Below are positions 17,673 through 25,991 of a DNA stretch of 64,000 nt, one piece after another. Both the position numbers and the translations under genes were made by a program. The notes under the pieces were generated by a model. That model worked only from the letters and a program-made list of their open reading frames with translations, made no database searches and was not told the origin of the DNA. Every line of letters starts with the position of its first letter. The stretch's first letter is position 1. The stretch comes from Spirosoma oryzae. Its GTDB lineage: Bacteria; Bacteroidota; Bacteroidia; Cytophagales; Spirosomataceae. The DNA lies in assembly GCF_003002825.1 (NCBI RefSeq), contig NZ_PVTE01000002.1, forward strand, positions 124,001 to 188,000, given 5' to 3'.

Positions 17673-18845
17673 TTAAATCCGACTTTTGATTCGCTCGCCA
17701 GCCAGTTGCCGTACTTCGGTATCCGACTGCACATAGTCGTCGTACGTCGGCGACTGTACAAAGGTAGCGTAGGTCAGGCAGGACTCCACAATATCCGCCA
17801 TATCCAGGAAACCAATTCGGTCGTGCAGGAAGGCATCGACGGCGATTTCGTTGGCAGCGTTGATGATACAGGGCGCATTTCCACCCCGGTTCAGCGCATC
17901 GAAAGCCAGTTGCAGGTTGCGGAACGTTTTCAGATCGGGCTGCTCGAACGTCAGTGTCGGGTAGTCGAGAAAGGAGAAGCGGGGGAAGTCGGATTTGAGC
18001 CGGTACGGGTACCCGAGCGCCACCTGGATAGGCAGTTTCATGTCCGGTAAACCCATCTGTGCTTTCAGGCTCCCGTCTTCAAACTGCACCAGCGAATGAA
18101 TGATGCTTTGCGGATGCACGACAACGTCGATCTGCTCAGCCGTCAGTCCGAACAGCCACTTGGCTTCGATCACCTCCAGCCCTTTGTTCATCAACGTAGC
18201 CGAGTCGATCGTGATCTTTGCCCCCATCGACCAGTTTGGGTGCTTAAGTGCCTGCGCCTTGGTTACGCTGGCCAGGAACGCACGATCTTTCCCTCGAAAC
18301 GGCCCACCCGACGCCGTCAGGATGATCTTTTCAATCGGATTATGGAATTCTCCTACCAGACACTGAAAAATGGCGGAGTGTTCTGAATCGACGGGGAGGA
18401 TATTGACGCCTTTCTGCCGTGCCAGTTGGGTAATCAATTCACCGGCCACCACCAGCGTTTCTTTGTTTGCCAGCGCGATCGTCTTACCCGCTTCGATGGC
18501 CCGGATCGTTGGCAGGAGACCCGAGTAACCAACCATAGCCGTCAGCACCACGTCGATCGTCTCCATCTGCACCACCGACGCGATAGCCGCAGCCCCAGCG
18601 TATACCTTGATACCCAGCGGATCGAGGGCCGAGAAAACCTGCTCGTAGCGGTCTTTATTACAGATCACAACGACGTTTGGCTTTAGCTCGACGGCCTGTT
18701 GAATAAGCAGATCAGCATTGCCATTGGCCGTCAGAACTTCGACCTCGAAGCGATCTGGATTGGCTTTTATCACGTCGATCGCCTGCGTGCCAATGGAACC
18801 GGTCGAGCCCAGAATGGCCACCCGGCGTTTCGGAAAATCAGTCAT
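17673..18845 (-). CDS. dxr: 1-deoxy-D-xylulose 5-phosphate reductoisomerase
   Basis: Second enzyme of the MEP isoprenoid pathway, converting DXP to MEP with NADPH and a divalent metal. The N-terminal Rossmann motif is ILGSTGSIGTQAIDVI; metal and substrate residues lie in LPVDSEHSAIFQC and TASGGPFRGK, and the flexible lid in KHPNWSMGAKITIDSATLMN. The 390-residue length is standard. Its ATG overlaps the stop of the HepT gene by 8 bases (ATGACTGA), so its translation may be coupled to a toxin-antitoxin pair. Pathway essentiality is expected from the family. Confidence 0.97.
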   Translation of the reverse strand: MTDFPKRRVAILGSTGSIGTQAIDVIKANPDRFEVEVLTANGNADLLIQQAVELKPNVVVICNKDRYEQVFSALDPLGIKVYAGAAAIASVVQMETIDVVLTAMVGYSGLLPTIRAIEAGKTIALANKETLVVAGELITQLARQKGVNILPVDSEHSAIFQCLVGEFHNPIEKIILTASGGPFRGKDRAFLASVTKAQALKHPNWSMGAKITIDSATLMNKGLEVIEAKWLFGLTAEQIDVVVHPQSIIHSLVQFEDGSLKAQMGLPDMKLPIQVALGYPYRLKSDFPRFSFLDYPTLTFEQPDLKTFRNLQLAFDALNRGGNAPCIINAANEIAVDAFLHDRIGFLDMADIVESCLTYATFVQSPTYDDYVQSDTEVRQLAGERIKSRI

Positions 18846-19272
18846 TTAGTTTCTCCCGGAGGTACTGAATATGTTTGTAATAAGGTGAATCAAGGGCTCG
18901 TATAAGCATGGCAGGTTCGTATGCTATATGGTTAACCATATTAATCAAGGCCGATTTCAACTCGGGTAAGTAATCGTGAATTACTGCCCAAACCCGCTCG
19001 TGATCTATTCCCCTATAATCATGAGCCAGATAATTCCGCATACCAGCGATATTGCTCCAAGCGATGGCAGAAAATTCTTTCTTCAGCTCTGCATCCATTT
19101 TTTTCGACTCTTCGCCGATAACCAATAGTAACGCCCAGATAGCATTGAAATCACGTTGATCGTCGGCCCATACTAGTTCTTGCTGGTCAGCGTGTCCTTC
19201 AGCATAGATAAAGACTTTCTCTATGCATTCGAGCATCGTAAAAATGTATACCAAGTTATCATCACTAAACAT
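18838..19272 (-). CDS. hepT: HepT-like HEPN ribonuclease toxin (DUF86)
   Basis: A 144-residue DUF86/HepT protein. The catalytic RX4HXY motif is complete: Arg79, His84 and Tyr86 in MRNYLAHDYRG. Characterised HepT proteins are RNases whose activity is blocked when the partner MntA adds AMP to the tyrosine of this motif. The gene overlaps the upstream mntA by 8 bases and the downstream dxr by 8 bases. The intact motif suggests an active module, in contrast to the pair near 1 kb. Confidence 0.85.
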   Translation of the reverse strand: MFSDDNLVYIFTMLECIEKVFIYAEGHADQQELVWADDQRDFNAIWALLLVIGEESKKMDAELKKEFSAIAWSNIAGMRNYLAHDYRGIDHERVWAVIHDYLPELKSALINMVNHIAYEPAMLIRALDSPYYKHIQYLREKLND

Positions 19273-19576
19273 AAATCACATCCTTTTCCATTTTATACTC
19301 GATGAACGGATTCATGAATCGCCCATCCACCAAATCCATTTTGCGATGCAGTTTTCGGCGAAGGATGCGATAGAGTCGCTCTTTTTCGGTCCAGGGTAGC
19401 TTGGCATCAGGCAGCAGGTGGTAGACGAGGTCAATATCACTTTTGGCGGTCTGCTCATTTCGGGCGAAGCTGCCATACAAGCCAATGCGCTCGATGCCGA
19501 ACTCACTGCGCAGCCGATCGCGGTTGGCGCGGAGTACACTCAAGATAAATGCCTGATCGATAACTGCTGTCTCCAT
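19265..19576 (-). CDS. mntA: MntA-like antitoxin nucleotidyltransferase
   Basis: A 103-residue minimal nucleotidyltransferase. The GSX10DXD motif is intact (Gly35-Ser36, Asp47, Asp49 in GSFARNEQTAKSDIDL) and the third acidic residue is likely in KMDLVDGRF. In characterised systems MntA adenylylates HepT to neutralise it. The ATG at 19576 is chosen, since a longer frame to 19660 would lie inside the GH3 gene; this start is 4 bases after the GH3 stop. Overlap with hepT is 8 bases. Confidence 0.85.
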   Translation of the reverse strand: METAVIDQAFILSVLRANRDRLRSEFGIERIGLYGSFARNEQTAKSDIDLVYHLLPDAKLPWTEKERLYRILRRKLHRKMDLVDGRFMNPFIEYKMEKDVIYV

Positions 19577-19580
19577 ACGA

Positions 19581-21083
19581 TTATGCCAGTTCGTTTTGCG
19601 CCAATAAGCCATCGGCAATAACGCGATCGTTGGCCAGTCGGGGCACTTTGTTTTGACCACCCAACTTACCCTGCGCTTTCATGTATCGCTGAAACGCGCC
19701 ACGGGATAGACTCGTCAATTGCAATGGCCGTAGAATGGCACCCGTGATCAGATCGTCGTAATATACGTTCAACGCTGTCAGGCGGTCATTCAGCACGTGG
19801 GCAAACGCAATGAGATCATGCGGGGGCGTAGCAAACTCGACCAACCATTCGTGATACGGCAATCCTTCGTTGGGGCTCACCATGGGCGCAACGGTAAACT
19901 CGACCACTTCCGTTTCGGGATGTTGCTGCATGGCCGCCTGCAAGGCTCGCTCGACTTCTTCGCCAATGACGTGTTCGCCAAAGGCCGAGATGAAGTGCTT
20001 TATGCGCCCGGTAACCAGCAGCCGATACGGATCGCGGGAGATAAACTTCACCGTATCGCCCAGTGAGTACGCCCATAGCCCGGCGTTGTTGTTGATGATA
20101 ACCGCGTAGTTCTTATTCAATTCCACCTCGTCAATCGTTAATCGACGGGGGTTTTCGCTGAAGTATTCATCGGCAGCAATGAATTCGTAGAAAATGCCGC
20201 TGTTCAGCAGCAGTAGTAGACCGGGTTCGGTCTGCGAATCTTGGAAGGCGATAAAGCCTTCCGAAGCCGGATACGTCTCGATCGAATCGATTCGTTTGCC
20301 GATACTGTCGAACAGTTTCGCCCGGTAGGGTTCGAAGTTGACGCCACCGTAGACAAACAGCGAGAAATCCGGGAACACGTCTTTGATCGGCTTACCGGTA
20401 CGCTCCTGAATCCGGTCAAAATACATTTGTACCCAGGGTGGAATCCCCGAAATCAGCGACATCGGCTGATCGATGGTCTGATCGATGATTCGTTCCAGCT
20501 TAGTTTCCCAATCGTCGATCGTGTTCGTTTCGTAATCGGGCAATTGATTACTACGCAGGTAAGCCGGTACGTGGTGATTCACAATGCCCGACAATCGACC
20601 GATGTGAATACCGTTCTTTTCCGTCAGTTCGGGGCTTCCCGACAAAAAAATTAATTTTTTATCCAGAAAATCGCTCTTTCCCGTTTCATTAATGTAGTTA
20701 AGCAGCGCGTCGCGGGCCGAGTTGATGTGATTCGGGATGGAGTCGCGGGTAATCGGAATGTATTTGACGCCAGATGTTGTCCCCGACGTTTTGGCCAGAT
20801 ACAGCGGTTTTCCCGGCCATAACACGTCCGATTCACCAGCCAATATGCGCTCGACGTATGGCTTCAGCCCCTCGTAGTCGCGAACGGGCACGGCCTGCCG
20901 AAAATCGGCAACCGACCGAACGTCGTGCAGGTGATGATCGCGCCCAAAGGCCGTTTTTCGCCCGGCGCTGACGAGTTGCTCGAACCAATGCTGCTGCGTT
21001 TGGGCAGGCCGGTACATCCACATCTGCTGCCGCTCAACGACCCATCGGGCGAGCGGTTTACTGAAAATCGAACGGATTCCCAT
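19581..21083 (-). CDS. GH3 family acyl-adenylating protein
   Basis: A 500-residue member of the GH3 auxin-responsive family, within the ANL adenylating superfamily. The ATP-binding loop TSGTTSG is at residues 99-105, followed by VKYIPIT; the C-terminal hinge region shows YSLGDTVKFISRDPYRLLVTGR. Plant relatives join amino acids to acyl hormones; bacterial members exist but their substrates are mostly unknown. The ATG at 21083 is preferred over 21152 because a TACCTTTG element lies just upstream. First gene of the string leading to mntA, hepT and dxr. Confidence 0.85.
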   Translation of the reverse strand: MGIRSIFSKPLARWVVERQQMWMYRPAQTQQHWFEQLVSAGRKTAFGRDHHLHDVRSVADFRQAVPVRDYEGLKPYVERILAGESDVLWPGKPLYLAKTSGTTSGVKYIPITRDSIPNHINSARDALLNYINETGKSDFLDKKLIFLSGSPELTEKNGIHIGRLSGIVNHHVPAYLRSNQLPDYETNTIDDWETKLERIIDQTIDQPMSLISGIPPWVQMYFDRIQERTGKPIKDVFPDFSLFVYGGVNFEPYRAKLFDSIGKRIDSIETYPASEGFIAFQDSQTEPGLLLLLNSGIFYEFIAADEYFSENPRRLTIDEVELNKNYAVIINNNAGLWAYSLGDTVKFISRDPYRLLVTGRIKHFISAFGEHVIGEEVERALQAAMQQHPETEVVEFTVAPMVSPNEGLPYHEWLVEFATPPHDLIAFAHVLNDRLTALNVYYDDLITGAILRPLQLTSLSRGAFQRYMKAQGKLGGQNKVPRLANDRVIADGLLAQNELA

Positions 21084-21090
21084 AGTGGAA

Positions 21091-21098
21091 CAAAGGTA
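21091..21098 (-). promoter_or_regulatory. -7 element of the GH3 gene string
   Basis: On the minus strand TACCTTTG matches TAnnTTTG and ends only 7 bases before the ATG at 21083, so the transcript would be leaderless or nearly so. It would also drive mntA, hepT and dxr. Confidence 0.55.
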
Positions 21099-21212
21099 GG
21101 AGTAAACATGAACAGTCTGACGCGAAACGCTACGGCTTCTCGCGTGCGTCAACCGGGTAGAAGTCAGCGAACTGTTTGCAAAACCATGCAGTAGTTTGTC
21201 TTTTTTTATCCA

Positions 21213-21220
21213 TATTTTTG
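21213..21220 (+). promoter_or_regulatory. -7 element of mreB
   Basis: TATTTTTG matches TAnnTTTG, 52 bases ahead of the mreB start. A TTTG lies 14 bases upstream, shorter than the usual spacing of about 20. Confidence 0.5.
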
Positions 21221-21272
21221 CACACTTTTCACAACGCTGTATCTATCAATAAAGCGCTGAGCGCTAACCTGA

Positions 21273-22298
21273 ATGGGACTTTTTAATTTTCTGACCAGCG
21301 ACATTGCGATTGACCTTGGCACGGCCAACACGCTGATCATCCATAAAGATCGCATCGTCGTCGACGAACCGTCCATCATTGCCATGGACAAAGTCAGTGG
21401 AAAAGTGCTCGCCATTGGCCACAAGGCCATGCAGATGCACGAAAAAACCAATGAGAATATCAAAACGATTCGCCCGCTGAAGGATGGTGTAATCGCTGAC
21501 TTTACTGCCGCCGAATTAATGATTCGCGGGATGATCAAGATGATCGATGCGGGCAACAAGCTTTTTTCGCCCTCGCACCGCATGGTCGTCTGCATTCCGT
21601 CGGGCATTACGGAAGTGGAAAAACGGGCCGTTAAAGACTCCTGCGAACACGCGGGTGCCAAAGAGGTCTACATGGTGCACGAGCCAATCGCGGCTGCCAT
21701 CGGTATCGGTATCGATATCACCCAGCCGAACGGTACGATGATCGTCGATATCGGCGGGGGTACGACGGAGATTGCCGTCATCGCCCTGTCGGGAATCGTC
21801 TGCGAACAGTCGGTTCGGATTGCGGGCGACGTATTCACCCGCGACATTGTCGATTACATGCGTCGGGAGCACAACCTGCTCATCGGTGAGCGGTCGGCGG
21901 AGCAAATCAAGATGGAAGTCGGCTCGGCCCTGCCCGAACTCGACAACCCACCATCGGATTACGAAATCCGGGGTCGTGACCTGATGACCGGGATTCCGAA
22001 AGAAATCAAAGTAACCTATAGCGAAATTGCCTACTCGCTCGACAAGTCGATTTCCAAAATCGAAGAAGCGACGATGAAGGCGCTGGAGATTTCGCCACCG
22101 GAACTTTCAGCCGACATCTACACCAACGGTATTCACCTGACCGGCGGTGGTGCGCTGCTGCACGGTCTCGACAAGCGACTGGGCGCCAAAACCAAGCTGC
22201 CAATTCACGTTGCCGACGACCCGCTCAAGGCTGTTGTGAAAGGAACCGGTGAAGTAATCAAGAATCTGGACATGTATAAGTCGGTGCTGATTAGCTAA
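21273..22298 (+). CDS. mreB: Rod shape-determining actin homologue MreB
   Basis: A 341-residue bacterial actin that forms membrane-associated filaments guiding lateral cell-wall synthesis. Phosphate 1 loop DIAIDLGTANTLI near the N-terminus, phosphate 2 VDIGGGTTEIAVI in the middle, and HLTGGGALLHGLDKRL near the C-terminus form the ATP site. Length and order match MreB. It is followed by a hairpin with a T-run before mreC, so it may be made in excess of MreC and MreD. Confidence 0.97.
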   Translation: MGLFNFLTSDIAIDLGTANTLIIHKDRIVVDEPSIIAMDKVSGKVLAIGHKAMQMHEKTNENIKTIRPLKDGVIADFTAAELMIRGMIKMIDAGNKLFSPSHRMVVCIPSGITEVEKRAVKDSCEHAGAKEVYMVHEPIAAAIGIGIDITQPNGTMIVDIGGGTTEIAVIALSGIVCEQSVRIAGDVFTRDIVDYMRREHNLLIGERSAEQIKMEVGSALPELDNPPSDYEIRGRDLMTGIPKEIKVTYSEIAYSLDKSISKIEEATMKALEISPPELSADIYTNGIHLTGGGALLHGLDKRLGAKTKLPIHVADDPLKAVVKGTGEVIKNLDMYKSVLIS

Positions 22299-22320
22299 CC
22301 GACCTACCGCGCATTTTTTA

Positions 22321-22378
22321 CAGGATTACAGGATGATCGGGCTGAAAAGACCGGCTCGTCCTGTAATCTGATTTTTTA
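22321..22378 (+). terminator. Hairpin with T-run between mreB and mreC
   Basis: A long imperfect stem joins CAGGATTACAGGATGATCGG (22321-22340) to CCGGCTCGTCCTGTAATCTG (22351-22370), followed by a T-run at 22372-22378. It may terminate or attenuate transcription after mreB. A further palindrome, CCTGCCGGCAGG, lies just downstream, ahead of mreC. Confidence 0.65.
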
Positions 22379-22413
22379 TAACGCTGCCTGCCGGCAGGTC
22401 ATGCGTACTCGGC

Positions 22414-23250
22414 ATGAGAGAACTCGTCGATTTTTTTGTTCGAAGCCGTAACTTCATTCTGTTTCTGCTGCTGGAAGTAATCTGCTTTTACTTCATCATC
22501 AATACCAGCAACTACTGGAGTGCGACGTATTTCAACACGGCCAACCGCTACACAGCCCGAATGCTGACCTGGTCGAATGCCGTGAATGATTTCGCGCGGC
22601 TGCGGCAGGTCAATGCCGAGCTGGCGAAGGAAAACCAGCAGCTACACGCGCGGGTTACCTCGTTGCAACAAGGCCACCCCCCAGCGCCGGCAGCCTATCG
22701 GGCTGATTCAGTTTTTGCCAACCGCTTCAAGTACACGGTGGCGAAGGTGATCGACAACACGACGCAGCTGGCCAATAACTACATCACGATCGATAAGGGT
22801 ACCGACGACGGTATTCAGCCCGGTATGGCCGTTATTTCCCCCACCGGCGTTGTTGGTAAAGTACGCACCTGCAACCAGCATTTTTCGGTAATCACGTCGA
22901 TTTTGCACACCGATTTCTTCGTCTCGTCGCAATTGGTCAAGGCGAACGACATCGGACCGGCACGCTGGGATGGTAACGACCCGCACTCTATCAAGCTGAC
23001 CGATATCTCCCGTTATAAACCCGTCAGCGTTGGTGATTCCGTTGTCACGTCGGAGCACAACTCGACGTTTCCGCCGGGCATTCTGATCGGGCGGGTGAGC
23101 AAGGTAGGTGTACAACCCGACCAGACGTTTCATGACATCACGATCAACCTGTCGACCAACTTTACGACACTGGCCTTCGTGTACGTGATTCAAAATCAGC
23201 TCCGCGACGAACAGACGCAACTCGAGAAACAAAACGAAACTGATAAATAA
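22414..23250 (+). CDS. mreC: Rod shape-determining protein MreC
   Basis: A 278-residue bitopic membrane protein that scaffolds the elongasome. A single N-terminal transmembrane helix (FILFLLLEVICFYFIINT) is followed by a coiled coil (ARLRQVNAELAKENQQLHAR) and the periplasmic MreC beta domains (NYITIDKGTDDGIQPGMAV, SPTGVVGKV). Order mreB-mreC-mreD is standard. Confidence 0.95.
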   Translation: MRELVDFFVRSRNFILFLLLEVICFYFIINTSNYWSATYFNTANRYTARMLTWSNAVNDFARLRQVNAELAKENQQLHARVTSLQQGHPPAPAAYRADSVFANRFKYTVAKVIDNTTQLANNYITIDKGTDDGIQPGMAVISPTGVVGKVRTCNQHFSVITSILHTDFFVSSQLVKANDIGPARWDGNDPHSIKLTDISRYKPVSVGDSVVTSEHNSTFPPGILIGRVSKVGVQPDQTFHDITINLSTNFTTLAFVYVIQNQLRDEQTQLEKQNETDK

Positions 23251-23288
23251 GCGGCTAACCTCTGGATAACCGCCCGTTGACACTGCCC

Positions 23289-23795
23289 ATGACGCTGCGC
23301 GAAATCGTTTCTTCCCTTCTGCTGTATCTGCTTTACCTGGTGTTGCAGATTCTGGTGGCGCACAGCGTCGTACTGTTCGACTACGCGTTCTGCTTCATCT
23401 ACGTCGGCTGCATTCTGGTCCTTCCCAACGAAATCAGCATGACCTGGCTGCTAGTGATTGCCTTCGTTACCGGCCTGATTGTCGATACCTTTTACAACAC
23501 ACTGGGCATGCATGCAGCCGCAACTGTATTGATGGCTTATATGCGCCCATTGGTTGTCAAACGACAAATCGACGTGCCGGGTGTTGAGTCGCGGATTGCG
23601 TTTTCCATGAGCGAACTGGGGTTTGGTGCCTTCTTCCGGTACGTGCTGATTATGGTACTTATTCACCACACGGCCCTGTTCTTGATTGAAGCCAGCAGTA
23701 TTTCGCTCATCGTACCAACGCTTATGCGCATCGGTGCCAGCACACTACTGACAACGATCAGCGTTATTCTCATTCAATTTTTTGCCCGACGTTAG
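23289..23795 (+). CDS. mreD: Rod shape-determining membrane protein MreD
   Basis: A 168-residue protein with about five hydrophobic helices, in the usual place after mreC. The ATG at 23289 is chosen over the TTG at 23277. Sequence of MreD is weakly conserved; the call rests on the membrane topology, the conserved-looking GLIVDTFYNTLGMHAAATVL region and the operon position. Confidence 0.88.
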   Translation: MTLREIVSSLLLYLLYLVLQILVAHSVVLFDYAFCFIYVGCILVLPNEISMTWLLVIAFVTGLIVDTFYNTLGMHAAATVLMAYMRPLVVKRQIDVPGVESRIAFSMSELGFGAFFRYVLIMVLIHHTALFLIEASSISLIVPTLMRIGASTLLTTISVILIQFFARR

Positions 23796-23797
23796 CC

Positions 23798-24298
23798 ATG
23801 GCTGAAACACTTATTCTTCCCGCTGCCACGGGCAACCGTGCCCACGATCGGCAGGCGATCTACGACAGTTTGTTGCCGCAACTCGACGCGCTCCTGACTG
23901 GCGAAACCGACCTGACGGCGAATCTGGCCAATACAGCCGCTGCCCTGCGGGAAGCTTTTGGTTTCTTCTGGGTTGGCTTTTACCTGGCGAAAGAGAATCA
24001 ACTGGTACTCGGCCCATTTCAGGGCCCAATTGCCTGCACCCGTATTCAGTTCAACAAGGGCGTCTGTGGTGCGGCTTATTCCCGTCGGGAAACGATCTTG
24101 GTGCCGGATGTCGAGCAGTTCCCCGGCCATATCGCCTGTAGTTCGGCGTCAAAATCAGAAGTTGTCGTTCCCATCTTCGACGCTACCGGCGCTGTCGCCA
24201 TGGTGCTCGACGTCGACAGCGATCAGTTGAACGACTTCGATCAAATCGACGTACGTGGTCTGGAGCAGGTAGCCGCCCTGCTAACCACTCGTCTGTAG
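23798..24298 (+). CDS. msrC: Free methionine-(R)-sulfoxide reductase (GAF domain)
   Basis: A 166-residue GAF-domain enzyme that reduces free Met-R-sulfoxide with thioredoxin. The three conserved cysteines are present in ACTRIQF, GVCGAAY and HIACSSAS, together with the signature FWVGFYL, GPFQGPIAC and SEVVVPI. It begins 2 bases after the mreD stop, so it is co-transcribed with the mre genes. This is unusual, because PBP2 and RodA genes often hold this position. Confidence 0.93.
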   Translation: MAETLILPAATGNRAHDRQAIYDSLLPQLDALLTGETDLTANLANTAAALREAFGFFWVGFYLAKENQLVLGPFQGPIACTRIQFNKGVCGAAYSRRETILVPDVEQFPGHIACSSASKSEVVVPIFDATGAVAMVLDVDSDQLNDFDQIDVRGLEQVAALLTTRL

Positions 24299-24402
24299 TC
24301 AGTATAACCTGTTAGTCAGGCAGTAGACAAGTGGCAGGATGCCCTTTTGTCGGTAATAAGCCCGCCCCATCGACGGCGCGGGTTTGTTGTTTCTGACTGC
24401 TT

Positions 24403-25896
24403 ATGACGTTATGGCTATTGCTCCAGACAACACCGGACGCATCGGTAGACTGGGCTTTGTTTATCGGTCGATTCCACCCGTTGCTGGTGCATCTGCCGAT
24501 CGGTTTTCTGCTGGCAGCGGGGCTACTGGAAGCGGGTCGACGGTGGGGTAGCCTATCCGTTGAGCGTACGACAGTTGGCTGGCTGCTGCTCTGGTCGGCA
24601 TTGGGAGCGACCGTATCCTGCGTTGCGGGCTATCTTCTGTCGCTGGGGGGCGGTTACGATACCGATATACTGACAGAACATCAATGGCAGGGTATTGGCG
24701 TAGCGGTTTTCTCCTGGCTGGCCTGGGCGGTACAGGCTGACTGGACTGGACAACGCCTAGCCCGTTTATACCTGCCGCTCCTGACGATCGCGCTTGTGCT
24801 GCTGGGCGCAGCTGGTCACCACGGCGGATCGCTCACCCACGGCTCCGATTACCTGACGCAGTACGCTCCACAGCCGATTCGCACGCTGGCAGGCGCTCCC
24901 GATCGACCTAAATCTGTTGTGAAGCCCATCACCGATATCAATCAGGCATTGGTGTATGCGCAGATCGTTGATCCGATTTTACAAAGTCGCTGTACACAGT
25001 GTCACAATGCCGAAAAAGCTAAAGGCGGGCTACGACTGGATACCCCCGAGCAACTTAAAAAAGGAGGTGAAGACGGTCCCGTACTACTTGCAGGCAATAG
25101 CCTTAAGAGCGCTATGGTCGGCCGCTGCCTGCTTCCCGAGAGCGACGACGATCACATGCCGCCCAAAGGCAAACCGCAACTCACCGAAAGTCAGCTTGCC
25201 CTGCTGACGTGGTGGATCGATCAGGGGGCCTCATTCGACAAGCGCGTCGCCGACCTGCCTCAGCCGGATAAGATTCGTCCGGCGTTAGTCTCTCTGGCGG
25301 GCAACTCACCCGTCGATCAGGAGCAACCGACAGCTGGGTCAGCTACCTCTTCGCCGGAGTTGACGAGGCCAGTTCCACCGGCCAACCCGCAGGCGGTTGC
25401 GGCTCTGACCAAGATTGGTTTACTAGTACTTCCGCTGGCAGCCGGCCACAATCAACTGGAAGTAAGTGCGGTGAATACGCCAACGTTCAGTGATGCGCAA
25501 GCGGCTCTATTACCCGCCCTGAAGGACCAACTCGTCTGGCTTAAACTAGGCAACACCCCAATAACTGATGCTTCACTGACGCAGATTGCCCAACTTTCTA
25601 ATTTACAGAAACTGCATCTCGAACATACGCGCATAACTGATACTGGGCTGAAAAGCCTGGCGAGTTTGCCAAAGCTCGAATACCTGAATCTGTACGCTAC
25701 CGACATTACCGACGCTGGGTTGACAACGATAGCTACCCTACCTGCCTTGACGTCGGTCTATTTATGGCAAACCCGCGTAACCCCGGCCGGCATCGCAGCA
25801 TTACAGCGTACCCGGCCGGACTTGCTTATCAGCAGTGGCACCGATTCAAGAACGCTGGCGGATTTCAGCAAACCCGAACCCACAACGACAAAATAG
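24403..25896 (+). CDS. Membrane cytochrome with PSCyt1 and leucine-rich repeats
   Basis: A 497-residue protein. Residues 1-150 hold four to five membrane helices of the DUF2231-like type (FHPLLVHLPIGFLLAAGLLE). A cytochrome c-like domain follows at about 185-285, with the heme site CTQCH and a likely methionine ligand in DDHMPPKGKPQL, the PSCyt1 pattern known from Planctomycetes. The last 130 residues are leucine-rich repeats of the LxxLxLxxTxITDxGL type. Downstream lies a PSCyt1/DUF1549/DUF1553 gene, so the two probably act in one electron-transfer or extracellular degradation system. The precise reaction is unknown. Confidence 0.75.
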   Translation: MTLWLLLQTTPDASVDWALFIGRFHPLLVHLPIGFLLAAGLLEAGRRWGSLSVERTTVGWLLLWSALGATVSCVAGYLLSLGGGYDTDILTEHQWQGIGVAVFSWLAWAVQADWTGQRLARLYLPLLTIALVLLGAAGHHGGSLTHGSDYLTQYAPQPIRTLAGAPDRPKSVVKPITDINQALVYAQIVDPILQSRCTQCHNAEKAKGGLRLDTPEQLKKGGEDGPVLLAGNSLKSAMVGRCLLPESDDDHMPPKGKPQLTESQLALLTWWIDQGASFDKRVADLPQPDKIRPALVSLAGNSPVDQEQPTAGSATSSPELTRPVPPANPQAVAALTKIGLLVLPLAAGHNQLEVSAVNTPTFSDAQAALLPALKDQLVWLKLGNTPITDASLTQIAQLSNLQKLHLEHTRITDTGLKSLASLPKLEYLNLYATDITDAGLTTIATLPALTSVYLWQTRVTPAGIAALQRTRPDLLISSGTDSRTLADFSKPEPTTTK

Positions 25897-25938
25897 CCGC
25901 AGCAGAACGCCCAAACCCGCTTTGGCACTATTTTCACT

Positions 25939-25946
25939 TACTTTTG
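25939..25946 (+). promoter_or_regulatory. -7 element ahead of the PSCyt1/DUF1553 gene
   Basis: TACTTTTG matches TAnnTTTG, 45 bases before the ATG at 25992, and a TTTG lies 14 bases upstream. It would give the lipoprotein gene its own promoter within the cassette. Confidence 0.45.
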
Positions 25947-25991
25947 TTATATAAAAAGGCGATACGCTGTAGTTTTTCAAATTCTACCTAT

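Noticed and set aside
25764-25991. 76-codon N-terminal extension of the PSCyt1/DUF1553 frame
   Set aside because: It overlaps the upstream gene and would bury the lipoprotein signal that begins at 25992.
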